Shown here: positions 1 to 7,858 of the stretch, piece after piece | How the letters are laid out: every line of letters begins with the position of its first letter | How positions within the stretch are numbered: the stretch's first letter is position 1 | DNA from: Spirochaetaceae bacterium | Lineage (GTDB): Bacteria; Spirochaetota; Spirochaetia; Treponematales; Breznakiellaceae | NCBI GenBank assembly: GCA_031258625.1 | Contig: JAIRMO010000083.1 | Coordinates: 1 to 15,045, forward strand | Direction of reading: 5' to 3' | Length of the DNA stretch: 15,045 nucleotides | Program-made: the position numbers and the translations under genes | Notes under the pieces: generated by a model | Seen by the model: the letters and a program-made list of their open reading frames with translations, nothing else | Databases searched by the model: none | Told to the model about the DNA's origin: nothing

Positions 1-43
1 TCCGGGGGTCCGGGATCTGGGCAAGTTCGCTTCGTATGTCCAT
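1..43 (-). CDS. start of an unidentified leftward gene (partial)
   Basis: Read on the minus strand from 43, an ATG opens a frame that stays open to the window edge and begins MDIRSELAQIPDPR. A GGAGGG ribosome-binding sequence lies at about 49-54, five to six bases ahead of the ATG, which is what decides the start. Only 14 codons are visible, so no family can be named. It is divergent from smc and shares the intergenic region 44-215 with it. It could be a chance SD plus ATG, but SD quality and spacing match the other genes here. Confidence 0.42.
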   Translation of the reverse strand, partial: MDIRSELAQIPDPR

Positions 44-134
44 TTTTCCCCTCCATCCCGTCCCTATCGGCTTTTTTCTTTTTTTCTTGAGAGGTTTTAT
101 AATGCGGTTGCCCTGTGGAACCCATGGCCATTCA

Positions 135-163
135 TTGACCGCCTTTCCCAGGAATGGTAAACT
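135..163 (+). promoter_or_regulatory. probable sigma-70 promoter of smc
   Basis: TTGACC (135-140) and TAAACT (158-163) are separated by exactly 17 bases, giving 5/6 and 4/6 matches to the sigma-70 boxes. Transcription would start near 170, leaving a leader of about 45 bases to the smc start. A second perfect TATAAT at 98-103 has only a poor -35 (T-rich, 75-80) and could be an additional weaker promoter. A GGAG at about 205-208 precedes the TTG start by seven bases. Confidence 0.45.
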
Positions 164-215
164 ATAACGAGATACTGAAAAATGAACGCCGGAAACGGTT
201 TGACGGAGTTTACCC

Positions 216-3187
216 TTGTTTCTGAAAAATCTTGAAATACTTGGTTTTAAATCCTTTGCCGATAGGACCCGGGTGGAATTTGCCGATGGGATCACCGCCC
301 TCTTGGGGCCCAATGGCTGCGGAAAGTCCAATGTGGTGGATGCGATAAAATGGGTGCTGGGGGAGCAGGCGTCCCGGGCCATGCGGGCGGAAAAAATGGA
401 GGACGTGATCTTTAACGGCACCGAAAACCGCAAGCCCCTGAACGTGGCGGAGGTAACCCTGACCCTGGCAAATGAGGCGGGGCTCCTCCCCCTGGATGTG
501 AGTGAAGTTCAGATCAAGCGGCGGCTGTACCGGTCCGGGGAAAGCGAATATTACATCAACTCCCAGCCGGTGCGGCTCAAGGAGATCCGGGAGCTTTTTT
601 GGGATACCGGGGTGGGCAAGGCGGCCTATTCGGTGATGGAACAGGGCAAAATCGACCAAATTTTGTCCTCCAAACCCGATGAACGGCGGTATTTGTTTGA
701 AGAGGCCGCGGGGATCACCCGGTATAAGGTAAAAAGCGCCGAGGCGGAACGGAAACTGGTTAAAACCGAAGAAAATATGCGTCAAGTTGAGGGTATTTTA
801 GGGGAAGTGAAACGTTCCTACGACACCCTCAAGGTTCAGGCGGATAAAACCCTGAAATACCGGTCCCTGCGGGAGCTGGTTTTTCAATACGAGTTGGACA
901 TTCAACTCCTGCGGCTCAAACAGTTTAAATACGACCGGGACGAGCGGATAGAGGCGCTGGAGAAAAAGACCCAAGAACGGGACGCCATCCGGGCGGAGAT
1001 GGACGCCATCACGAGATCCCTGGAAGAAAACATGGACGTGGTAAATTCCATGGAAGAAAAACTCATCGAATATCAAAAAGACATCTACGGCTGGCGGTGG
1101 AAAAGAACGCCAAGGAAAAGGAAGCCCGGTTCCTGGGGGAACAACGTTCCGAAAGCAAGGCCAAAATAGCCCAGAACGAAGGCCGGGAACGGGCCATAAC
1201 CGGTAAAATCGAAGAACTCACGGAAGACGCCGGGGAGCAGGACGGGGTAGTCCGGGACCTTCAGAAAAAAGTCCGGGACATCGAAGAAAATATCACCTCC
1301 TTTGAGGAAAACATCCGGCTTGCTTCTTCCCGGATCGGGGAAAATGACGCCGCGGTCAAGGGGAACGAGGAGGGGATTCTCCGGCTGGAACGGGAACAGG
1401 GGGAGTATGAAAAGGAGTTGGAGGGGATCACCGACGACATCGTGGCGGCTCTGGATTCGGGGCTCCGGGAAGCGGGATATTCCGCCGCGGAACGCCGGCA
1501 GGCCGAGACTGCCCTGGAAGAAGCCCTGGGGCGGCTCAAGACCCTCCTCGCGGGAAGGGAGGCCCTGCTCCGGGACCTGGAGGATGCCGCCGGCCGGGCG
1601 GATTCCGGGGGACCCCCGCCGGGGGATCTGCGGCGTATTGCCGGCAGCCTGGCCGTTGCCCTGGCCGATGCGGCGGGCCTGTCCGAAAAGGCCCGGACCC
1701 TCTTTGAGTCCTACCGGAAAAGCACCCCCGCCTTTATCGACGAGTTCCTTGCCCCGGAGGGGATCATCACCAAAAAACGGGCCCTGGACGGGAAGATCCG
1801 TTCCGCCAAAGAAGACGCCGGGGATCGGCGGGAGCGGATCGCCGCCCTGCGCCGGGAGAATGAGGAGCTGGGGGGCAAAATCAACGAATACCGGGCCACC
1901 CTGGAGGAACTCCGGGTGAGCCGGATGCGGATGACCACCCAGGCCCAGGCCGCGGAGGAGCAGGCCCGGCTGATCCGCCGGGAGCTTGCCGGCCAGGAGG
2001 GGCTTTTAAAAAACCTCCGGGACGAGCTGTTCCTGGACCGTAAACGGTTTGACGAAATAGGGGAGCGGATCTCCGATACCGAAATGGAGATCGCCGAAAT
2101 GGAACGCCGGGGCATCCGGTTAACCGCCGACCTGGAGGCGCTGGAAAAGGATATAAGCCGCCGAAACGGAGACGTGGCGGGCAAACAGGAAACCATCAAA
2201 AAGCGGATGGCCCAACAGGCCAAAGTCCAGGAAAACCTGGAAAAAATCCACCTGGAACTGGTCCAGTCGGAAACGGAAATAAAAAACATTCAGGACAACT
2301 TTCGGGAAACCCATTCCCGGGATCTTATGGAATTTGAGGAGCGGATCTTTACCATCACCGCCCCGGCATCGGAATTCCGGGAGAAACTGGGCCAAGTCCG
2401 GGGGGAACTGCGGGACCTGGGGGCGGTAAACCTCATGGCCCCGGAGGAATTTGCCGAAACCAAGGAACGGTACGATTTCTTAACCAACCAGTTAAACGAC
2501 CTTGCCAAGGCCAAGGAGGACCTGGAACGGATCACCGCGGAAATCCGGGCGGAATCCTCGGATATGTTTATGGTTACCTACAACAAAATCAAGACGAATT
2601 TCCACAATATGTTCCGCCGGCTTTTTGGGGGGGGCAAGGCGGCGCTGCGGCTCCTGGATTCCAACCATGTGCTGGAATCGGGAATCGAAATTTACGCCCA
2701 GCCTCCGGGCAAAAAACTTGAAAACATCAACCTCCTTTCCGGGGGAGAGCGCTCGATGACCGCCGTGGCCCTGCTTTTTGCCACCTATATGGTAAAACCC
2801 TCCCCCTTCTGCCTCCTGGACGAAATAGATGCGGCCCTGGACGAGCAGAATGTGGGCCGTTTTGTCCAGCTCCTGCGGGAATTTAGCCGGACCAGCCAGT
2901 TCATCGTCATTACCCATAACAAAAAAACCGTTGCCGGAGCGGGAACCCTCATCGGGGTAACCATGGAAGAATCGGGGATAACCAAGGTCATTGCGGTACG
3001 GCTCGAAAGCGACGGAGCCGGTTCCACCCCGGAATCCCCCGCTGCCGGGGAAGGCGGCTTTGAACAGGAGGAGGTGGAACCCGAGGAAGGCCGGGAACTC
3101 CCCATCGGCGTCAACGATCCCACCCTGGTAAGCGAGGCGGAACTGCGCCCCATAAAATCACAATTGGGAGCACGGAACGAAGCATGA
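216..3187 (+). CDS. smc: chromosome segregation ATPase SMC, interrupted by a one-base deletion
   Basis: Structural maintenance of chromosomes protein, an ATP-driven DNA-loop organiser that acts on the nucleoid with ScpA/ScpB. The TTG start is chosen from GGAG seven bases upstream and the family N-terminus MFLKNLEILGFKSFADRT. Walker A GPNGCGKS is at residues 31-38. Long coiled coils follow. Near the C-terminus are the signature LSGGERS (about residue 840), Walker B plus D-loop CLLDEIDAALDEQN (about 867) and the H-loop ITHNKKT. The frame breaks at 1091: the first frame runs 216-1169 and the second is open before 1097 to 3187. Adding one base, making GGC CTG GCG GTG GAA, restores one protein of about 990 residues. 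That is shorter than the usual 1150-1200, and I see no typical glycine-rich hinge; a short non-coiled stretch lies around 1620-1800. The break is either a sequencing or assembly indel or a real lesion. Confidence 0.93.
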
Positions 3188-3221
3188 AGGCTCCGTTTCT
3201 TCCGTTCCGGATCAGCCTCGT

Positions 3222-3275
3222 AGATTTGGGCGCATCCGGCGCAAGCGCCGGACCGGGCTATCCGCTCCAATCCCT
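3222..3275. repeat. repeat family A, copy 1, left half (hairpin part)
   Basis: GGGCGCATCCGGCGC at 3228-3242 starts a stretch that matches 12886-12928 closely. It contains a perfect hairpin, TCCGGCGC-AA-GCGCCGGA (3235-3252), followed by CCGGGCTATCCGCT. The similarity stops at 3275, where the IS110 remnant begins, and resumes at 4797. The repeat starts about 35 bases after the smc stop, so the hairpin may also act as the 3' structure of the smc transcript, though no U-run follows. Confidence 0.75.
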
Positions 3276-3309
3276 CCTATGTTTATGTCAAGAGGCCAAA
3301 GCCTCCCAT

Positions 3310-3500
3310 CAGCAATTCAAAGTATCAAGCCAAACCGCCCAAAAATTGGGGTATCGGTTCTCGGTTTTTTGAAAAACCCTATAAAATTATTGATAATAGC
3401 TTGAGTTCCAGTAAAAAGGTACAAAAATGTAGGATTTAACTAAGTTCGTCCGAATATCCTCCCCAAAAGGTATAAAAGATTTTGATACTTTGAATTGCTG
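3310..3500. repeat. 19-bp inverted repeat at the 3' end of the IS transposase
   Basis: CAGCAATTCAAAGTATCAA at 3310-3328 is the exact reverse complement of 3482-3500. The right arm lies in the last codons of the transposase pseudogene and the left arm in its 3' noncoding flank. The motif CCTCCCATC follows the same orientation next to both arms (3302-3310 and 3502-3510). A small local palindrome, GGTTTTT-TG-AAAAACC, lies between them (3363-3378). Role unknown; it may be a transcript-end structure or a partial inverted duplication. Confidence 0.7.
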
Positions 3501-4548
3501 GCCTCCCATCCCTTGCTATTAAGCTTATACAGGCGGAATTTTTTCACAAGCTGCTCTTTGGAGGCACCGGCGTAAAACTCCCGCCGCGTCGCCAGTACCC
3601 ACATCAGCCCGATTATCCGCCACGCTATCGCACTTTTCGTTTTGCCTTTCCGTTCTGACAACTCGATAAATTTACTCCCTAACGCCCCGCCACAGGAACT
3701 CCGGTTTGCCGCCCACGCCGCCGGGACGACAATGCTTCTCAACGCCTTACACCCGCTCCGGGCTATATGCCCATACCGGTCTGTCTCGCCGGAACAATCC
3801 AGCACCGGAACCAGCCCCGCGTAGTTGGCCACTTCCCCCGCTGTGCCAAACCGGCTGCCGTCCCCCACGTATGCCAGAAACGCCGCCCCCAGGGCCGGTC
3901 CCACGCCCGGTATCGCGATAGTACGGCGACAGTTCGTTCTCGCTCACTATCGCATCTATCCGGGCTCCACATCGGTCCCGCTCCTGTTCAACCGTGTCCA
4001 ACTGCCGCTCCAGGCTCGCCGCTCTTTCACGGTCGCAGGCGTTTTCCAACAGGTCCCGGACGGCTCCCCGGCTTCCCGTGGTCGCCATATGCCGTTTTTT
4101 CAGCCTCGTATGCCCCGCCTGGACCTATACCGCATGCAGACGGTTGATCAGGGCCGTCCGAGTACGGTTTATCCCCTGTTTATGCGCGATCAGCCCCCGC
4201 AGTTCCTCCTTTTGCTCACTGGGAAGACTCACCAACGGCATCTCCTCTTTGTACGCGTCTTCTTTGTCCGTCTTTCTCGCCGAATCCCCTATGACCCGCA
4301 AGCTCCGGGGGTGCAGGATATATACGGCGCATCCCACGGTTCGCTCCAAAAACCGCGTCAGCATGAACACATACCCCGACGCTTCCATCGCCACCGGGCC
4401 GCAGCAGGCCCGCCAACCACTTTCGGCCTGTGGCATCGCTTTTTATCCCGCTGTACCGCAGCGGTTTTGCTCCGTCGCACACGATACAAACTTCAAGGGT
4501 CCTTTTGGCCAGGTCCAGCCCCACATACCGTTTTTTACCTACTTCCAT
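3440..4548 (-). pseudogene. IS110-family (DEDD) transposase, two frameshifts and one premature stop
   Basis: IS110 transposases cut and join DNA with a RuvC-like DEDD domain plus a C-terminal serine domain, guided by a bridge RNA. The start MEVGKKRYVGLDLAKRTLEV carries the first Asp, VAMEASGY the Glu, and KTDKEDA the two last Asp residues. The C-terminal domain (Transposase_20 type) shows IPGVGPALGAAFLAYVGD and SGETDRYGHIARSG. The gene is broken three times: a frameshift near 4400-4410 between LLRP and VAMEAS; an in-frame TAG at 4125-4127, after which the same frame continues into HMATTGSRG; and a frameshift near 3915-3925 before IAIPGVGP. The reconstructed length is about 369 residues, normal for the family. 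All DEDD residues survive, so decay looks recent, but no active enzyme can be made from this copy. Confidence 0.9.
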
Positions 4549-4796
4549 TTCAAGGCATCTTCCGGTTAAAATGAGGGAGGGGAGTCTTCGTACCTGCTTG
4601 AGGGGTATACCGAACTCCTATTCGCGGTAACGCGGTCTCACCGCGTTCCGCAGGTGTTTCTTCGGCGGCCGGTTACGGTTATTCTTGCGCTCGGGGTCTG
4701 TCCTGGCGGACCGTTCCCCCTCGGGGATTGTCAACCGGCTCCGGCTCCCCAGCCCCGTCGGGCTGGAGATACCCACTTCATACACATCATAAATAT
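4549..4796 (-). ncRNA. candidate IS110 bridge-RNA region (5' noncoding end)
   Basis: In IS110 elements the noncoding stretch upstream of the transposase encodes the bridge RNA whose loops pair with donor and target DNA. This stretch has the right position and length and no coding potential. It holds stable hairpins: CCAGCCC-CGTC-GGGCTGG (4749-4766) and AACGCGG-TCTCA-CCGCGTT (4629-4647), plus GC-rich partial pairings around 4690-4730. On the transposase strand a TTGACA occurs near 4728-4733, but no convincing -10 follows. I could not assign target-binding or donor-binding loops by eye, so this is a positional and structural inference. Confidence 0.33.
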
Positions 4797-4879
4797 CTTG
4801 CGCGTTCCCTGCGGGAGCCTTTTTTTCCGCTAGACAAGCGGTAAGCAGGCGGCAGACGATTCTATGCGTTTATCCTGGG
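4797..4879. repeat. repeat family A, copy 1, right half
   Basis: CTTGCGCGTTCCCTGCGGGAGCC, starting at 4797, aligns with CTTGCGCGTTTCCCGCCGGAGCC, starting near 12982. The match continues through AAGCGGTAA, CAGGCGGC and CGATTC. It is the second half of the repeat that starts at 3222, displaced by the IS110 remnant. It ends next to the stop codon of the minus-strand gene at 4880, so the intact repeat filled the gap between the 3' ends of smc and that gene. Confidence 0.75.
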
Positions 4880-5326
4880 TTATGGTCGGGTCAAAAAGGA
4901 AATCAACTCCTTTGCGTCCTTGTCCGTTTCCGCCAACAGTTCCCCCACGGGATCCGTTTCCGGGTTCCCTATATGGTATTGGATTACCAGCAGGGGCGGC
5001 TGATAGGCAATTAATTTTCTCCACCACCTTTTTTCCACCCGAAGTTCCGCGGAAAGGATCCGATCCCGGGGAATAAAAATGGTTCTCTCCTGGGGAGGCT
5101 TGCCCCCGGTAGTCATCCTGGACAAGGTCTGAAGCCAGCCTTCGTGGGGAAAGTGATGAAACCGGAACCCGCCGTTGGTGGCGATGAGGAGCCCCCAGAG
5201 GGGATAGGGGTGTTCGGGCCAACCCGAAAGATACTTCCCCAAACCATGGGCCAGGACCTTTTCCCCATGTTGTTCTTCATATTCCGTCCAAAACTCAATC
5301 TGGGATTGATTTGTTTTTTTATTCAT
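4880..5326 (-). CDS. hypothetical protein with possible PH-like C-terminal half
   Basis: About 148 residues from the ATG at 5326, chosen because GGAGG lies five bases upstream (within 5331-5336). An earlier ATG at 5338 would overlap that SD. I do not recognise the family. The N-terminus (MNKKTNQSQIEFWTEYEEQH) is hydrophilic, with no signal peptide or membrane segment. The second half has alternating hydrophobic, strand-like segments (TIFIPRDRILSAELRVEKRW, PPLLVIQYHIG, VGELLAETD) and ends in a helix, DAKELISFL. That order of strands plus final helix is typical of bacterial PH/GRAM-like domains, so a membrane- or peptide-contact role is possible but only a guess. The gene stands alone, 3' end towards the repeat and IS. 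Confidence 0.75.
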   Translation of the reverse strand: MNKKTNQSQIEFWTEYEEQHGEKVLAHGLGKYLSGWPEHPYPLWGLLIATNGGFRFHHFPHEGWLQTLSRMTTGGKPPQERTIFIPRDRILSAELRVEKRWWRKLIAYQPPLLVIQYHIGNPETDPVGELLAETDKDAKELISFLTRP

Positions 5327-5591
5327 ACTGTCCTCCATAAGCGACCATGATCACCGCTGTCCCGGCCCCCGCCGGTCGGCAATAAGGCGGAGGGAGGAAC
5401 CTCCGCGGAGGCTCATTCGATGGGGGTATAAAACCAGAGTCCCGAATAAATTATGGCCGTCCCCCAGGCCTCCCGCTGACGGGGTTATAATTGGGGAGGG
5501 AAGGTATGTTCATCTCACGCTTTCCTTAATTATAAACCCTTTCATACCATGCCTTCTATATTAAATCACAAAAATATACTAGGATCAATTC
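5327..5591. other. divergent intergenic region
   Basis: No coding sequence is supported in this 265-base spacer between two divergent genes. It holds a perfect 12-bp palindrome, CCTCCGCGGAGG (5400-5411), and several -10-like boxes: TATAAT at 5486-5491, TATAAA at 5531-5536 and TATACT at 5575-5580. None has a clear -35 at 17 bases. An SD-like GGGAGGG plus ATG at about 5505 opens only a seven-codon frame. Confidence 0.5.
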
Positions 5592-6644
5592 ATGATCACC
5601 CTGAATGTTTCCAAGAATTGGGTTATTCTTCTTCCCCTCCGGGTTAGGACGGCCCGGGTCATGGGGGATGAACTGGTCCGGTGCATCCGCCTGCTCCGAA
5701 ATGCGGGGGGCTGTGTTTTGGGCGATCCCCCGGTGGCCGACGCCTTGGATTCCGCCCCGGAAGATATGGCCCCGGTCGTGGTGTTATATATCGAGGATGC
5801 GGGGAATGAAAAAAACGGGTTTTTCTGGCGGGCCGGTCAGGATCGGATTGAAATATACGGCAATTCCCGCCGGGGGCTCTGTAACGGGGTGTACGACTTT
5901 CTTAAAGCCCTGGGTTTCCGTTGGCCGGGCCCCGGCATAGAAACAATCCCCCCGGGGGATCCGGCCCGGCCCTGGCTGTTCCCCCTGGGGGAAGCCTGCG
6001 GCAAAGCCCCGTCCCGGGGGCTCCCGGCCCGGCGGCGCCTGGTCATTCCGGGGAACCGGCGTAACCGGGACGCCCTGATCCCCTGGGCCGCCCGGAACCA
6101 AATCGACGCCCTGGTGATCCCCCCGGAACAACCGGGTTCATTTTTCTCAAAAAAAACCGGCGCTTCCCGGGCCCAGGGGGAATCCTTTCGATCCCTGGCC
6201 GATCAATACGCCCTGTCCCCGGAAGTGGGGGGGTGGGCCCTTTCCCTCCTGGTGCCCCGGCGGTATTTCTTTCTTCACCGGGAATTTTTCCGCATGGAAC
6301 GGGGAAAACGGACGAGGGAATTCAATTTTTGTCCCACCAATCCCGAGACCCTCGGGCTCCTCAAGGGGGAGGCGGAAAAACTATTCCGTTCCCACCCGGA
6401 GGTTCGGGTGTTTCATCTGTGGCCCGACCGGGGCCACGAAAAAACCTGGTGCGCCTGCCCCACCTGCCGGGCCTTTACCCCGGAAGAGCAGAACCGTATC
6501 GCGGTAAACTCCGCCGCCGACGTGCTTTTGGCGGTAAACCCCGGGGCGCGGCTATCCTATTACGAAGATTCCGAAGAACCGGGAACCATCGCGGTACGGG
6601 CCAATATGTTCCCCTGCGCCGGATTTATCCCCCCGCCGGATTAA
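5592..6644 (+). CDS. DUF4838-type carbohydrate-active protein, short form
   Basis: 350 residues; AGGA at 5581-5584 supports the ATG. Residues about 1-125 resemble the N-terminal domain of GH67 alpha-glucuronidases, with the characteristic stretch IEIYGNSRRGLCNGVYDFLK followed by LGFRWPGPG and IPPG. Residues about 235-340 look like DUF4838: FCPTNPETLGLLKGEAEKLF, VFHLWPDRG, the cysteine motif WCACPTC and NSAADVLLAVNPGARLSYYE. Such proteins are usually associated with glycan breakdown, but the activity is unproven. There is no evident signal peptide. The protein stops early in DUF4838, whereas relatives normally run well over 100 residues further, so it is either a short variant or a truncated gene. 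Its stop overlaps the convergent TPR gene stop in a shared TTAA (6641-6644). Confidence 0.8.
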   Translation: MITLNVSKNWVILLPLRVRTARVMGDELVRCIRLLRNAGGCVLGDPPVADALDSAPEDMAPVVVLYIEDAGNEKNGFFWRAGQDRIEIYGNSRRGLCNGVYDFLKALGFRWPGPGIETIPPGDPARPWLFPLGEACGKAPSRGLPARRRLVIPGNRRNRDALIPWAARNQIDALVIPPEQPGSFFSKKTGASRAQGESFRSLADQYALSPEVGGWALSLLVPRRYFFLHREFFRMERGKRTREFNFCPTNPETLGLLKGEAEKLFRSHPEVRVFHLWPDRGHEKTWCACPTCRAFTPEEQNRIAVNSAADVLLAVNPGARLSYYEDSEEPGTIAVRANMFPCAGFIPPPD

Positions 6645-7858
6645 GGGAGAGGGTCCGCTATATCCTCAGGGAGGGGCTGCTCCAGTTCAAAAATGACCGA
6701 ATCCACCTTACGCCGCAGGGCCTCGGACAGATCCGGGTCCCCCAGGGACCCCGCCATTTTCCGTAAATAGTCCAGGGTTCCCGTCAGATCCGGGATCTCC
6801 CGGCCGGGGGAAACCGGTGATTCCCCGCCGGATGCCGGGGCAAGTTCCCGATCTTGGATCTCCTTAAAAAGGCCGGTATGTCCCTCCAGGGCGGCGATAA
6901 TGTACTCCATACTGAGCCGGGCATCACTGCGTAAAAACATCTCCTTCGCTTTTGGGGGAAGCCCCCCGGTCATGGCCTTTAAATACCGCATAAGATTCAG
7001 GGCGGTTGTCGATGAGATGGACAGGCTGCCCGCGCCGGAATCTTTGTCCTGCAAACCCGTAACCGGGGACGCCTCCGCCGGGGCTTCCACGGCCCCTTCC
7101 CCGGTTTCTACGGCTCCGGATTGATCAATAGGATCAATAAGAAGGAATTCCGGCGGTTCATCCAGCAAAAAGGCCGTTTGGGCCTGGTCCGGGGGCATGG
7201 AAGCCCGCTCCAGGTTGGCCGCGGCCGCGGCGGAGGGGGGATTGGCTTCCAGGGCCTGCCGGAATTTTTGGATCCCCTCTTCGGTTTTACCCTGGCCGGC
7301 CAGAACTACCCCCAGGTTATTCAGGGCCGCCCCGTCGCCGGGATGATTTTCCAGGATCCGGGAAAAGGTCTCCTCAGCCTTGGGGTACTGCCCCTGGCTG
7401 AATTGGATGATCCCCAGGTTATTATAAGCCGGAACATACCCGTCGTCTAATTCCGCCACCTTGGCATAGGCCATGGCGGCGGCCTTGGCATTCCCCAGCC
7501 GCTTATGGATGGTACCAATATTGTAATACAAGGCGATCCTGGTGGGTTCCATATCAATGGTGTCCAACAGGGTCCCCAGGGCATCCTGGAGTTTGTCCTG
7601 CCGGCCGTAGATCACCGCCAGGTTGTTCAGGGCCTCTATGTCTTGGAGATCCTTTGCCACCAGGGTGATAAAATCCTCCCCCCCCTCGGTTAATTTATCC
7701 ATCCTGGCCAAGGCGGCGCCCCGGAGAAACCGGACATCCCTATCGTCCGGAACCTTATCAAGGCAGAGGTTAAGCAGCCCTTGGGCTTCCGCAAAATTAC
7801 CGGCCCGGAAAGCTTCCTGCGCCCGGGTAAATTCATCCTGTATATCACGAGAACTCAT
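6641..7858 (-). CDS. TPR-repeat protein
   Basis: 405 residues. From about residue 8 to 210 it is a run of tetratricopeptide repeats with the helical pair pattern, for example IEALNNLAVIYGRQDKLQDA, ALYYNIGTIHKRLGNAKAAA, AYNNLGIIQFSQGQYPKAEE and ALNNLGVVLAGQGKTEEGIQ. An acidic, low-complexity linker follows (GAVETGEGAVEAPAEASP), then a helical C-terminal region that I do not recognise. There is no signal peptide, so the protein is probably cytoplasmic and acts as a protein-binding scaffold. Its ATG overlaps the stop of the upstream LamG gene (ATGA, 7855-7858), with AAGGA at 7866-7870, which indicates translational coupling in one operon. No terminator is visible at the convergent 3' end. Confidence 0.88.
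   Translation of the reverse strand: MSSRDIQDEFTRAQEAFRAGNFAEAQGLLNLCLDKVPDDRDVRFLRGAALARMDKLTEGGEDFITLVAKDLQDIEALNNLAVIYGRQDKLQDALGTLLDTIDMEPTRIALYYNIGTIHKRLGNAKAAAMAYAKVAELDDGYVPAYNNLGIIQFSQGQYPKAEETFSRILENHPGDGAALNNLGVVLAGQGKTEEGIQKFRQALEANPPSAAAAANLERASMPPDQAQTAFLLDEPPEFLLIDPIDQSGAVETGEGAVEAPAEASPVTGLQDKDSGAGSLSISSTTALNLMRYLKAMTGGLPPKAKEMFLRSDARLSMEYIIAALEGHTGLFKEIQDRELAPASGGESPVSPGREIPDLTGTLDYLRKMAGSLGDPDLSEALRRKVDSVIFELEQPLPEDIADPLP

Larger units (their letters stand above)
3276..4796 (-). mobile_element. decayed IS110-family insertion sequence
   Basis: The element is bounded by comparison with the second repeat-A copy at 12886-13058. Removing 3276-4796 rejoins CCAATCCCT to TTGCGCG as in that copy, and a CT dinucleotide is present at both junctions (3274-3275 and 4797-4798). 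At about 1.52 kb it has a normal IS110 size. The transposase pseudogene occupies 3440-4548 on the minus strand, with about 248 bases of noncoding sequence on its 5' side and 164 on its 3' side. No terminal inverted repeats are seen at the junctions, which fits the IS110 subgroup rather than IS1111. The exact ends are inferred and could shift by the two-base core. Confidence 0.72.

Noticed and set aside
1085..1110. Programmed ribosomal frameshift in smc
   Set aside because: No slippery heptamer or downstream structure is evident, and SMC families are not known to need one; an indel is simpler.
3184..3372. 62-codon frame overlapping the smc stop by ATGA
   Set aside because: The overlap looks like coupling, but the frame runs through the repeat hairpin and into the IS flank, so it is not a gene.
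6233..6766. Possible frameshifted continuation of the DUF4838 protein
   Set aside because: The frame lacks DUF4838-like residues and becomes antisense to the TPR gene after 6641.
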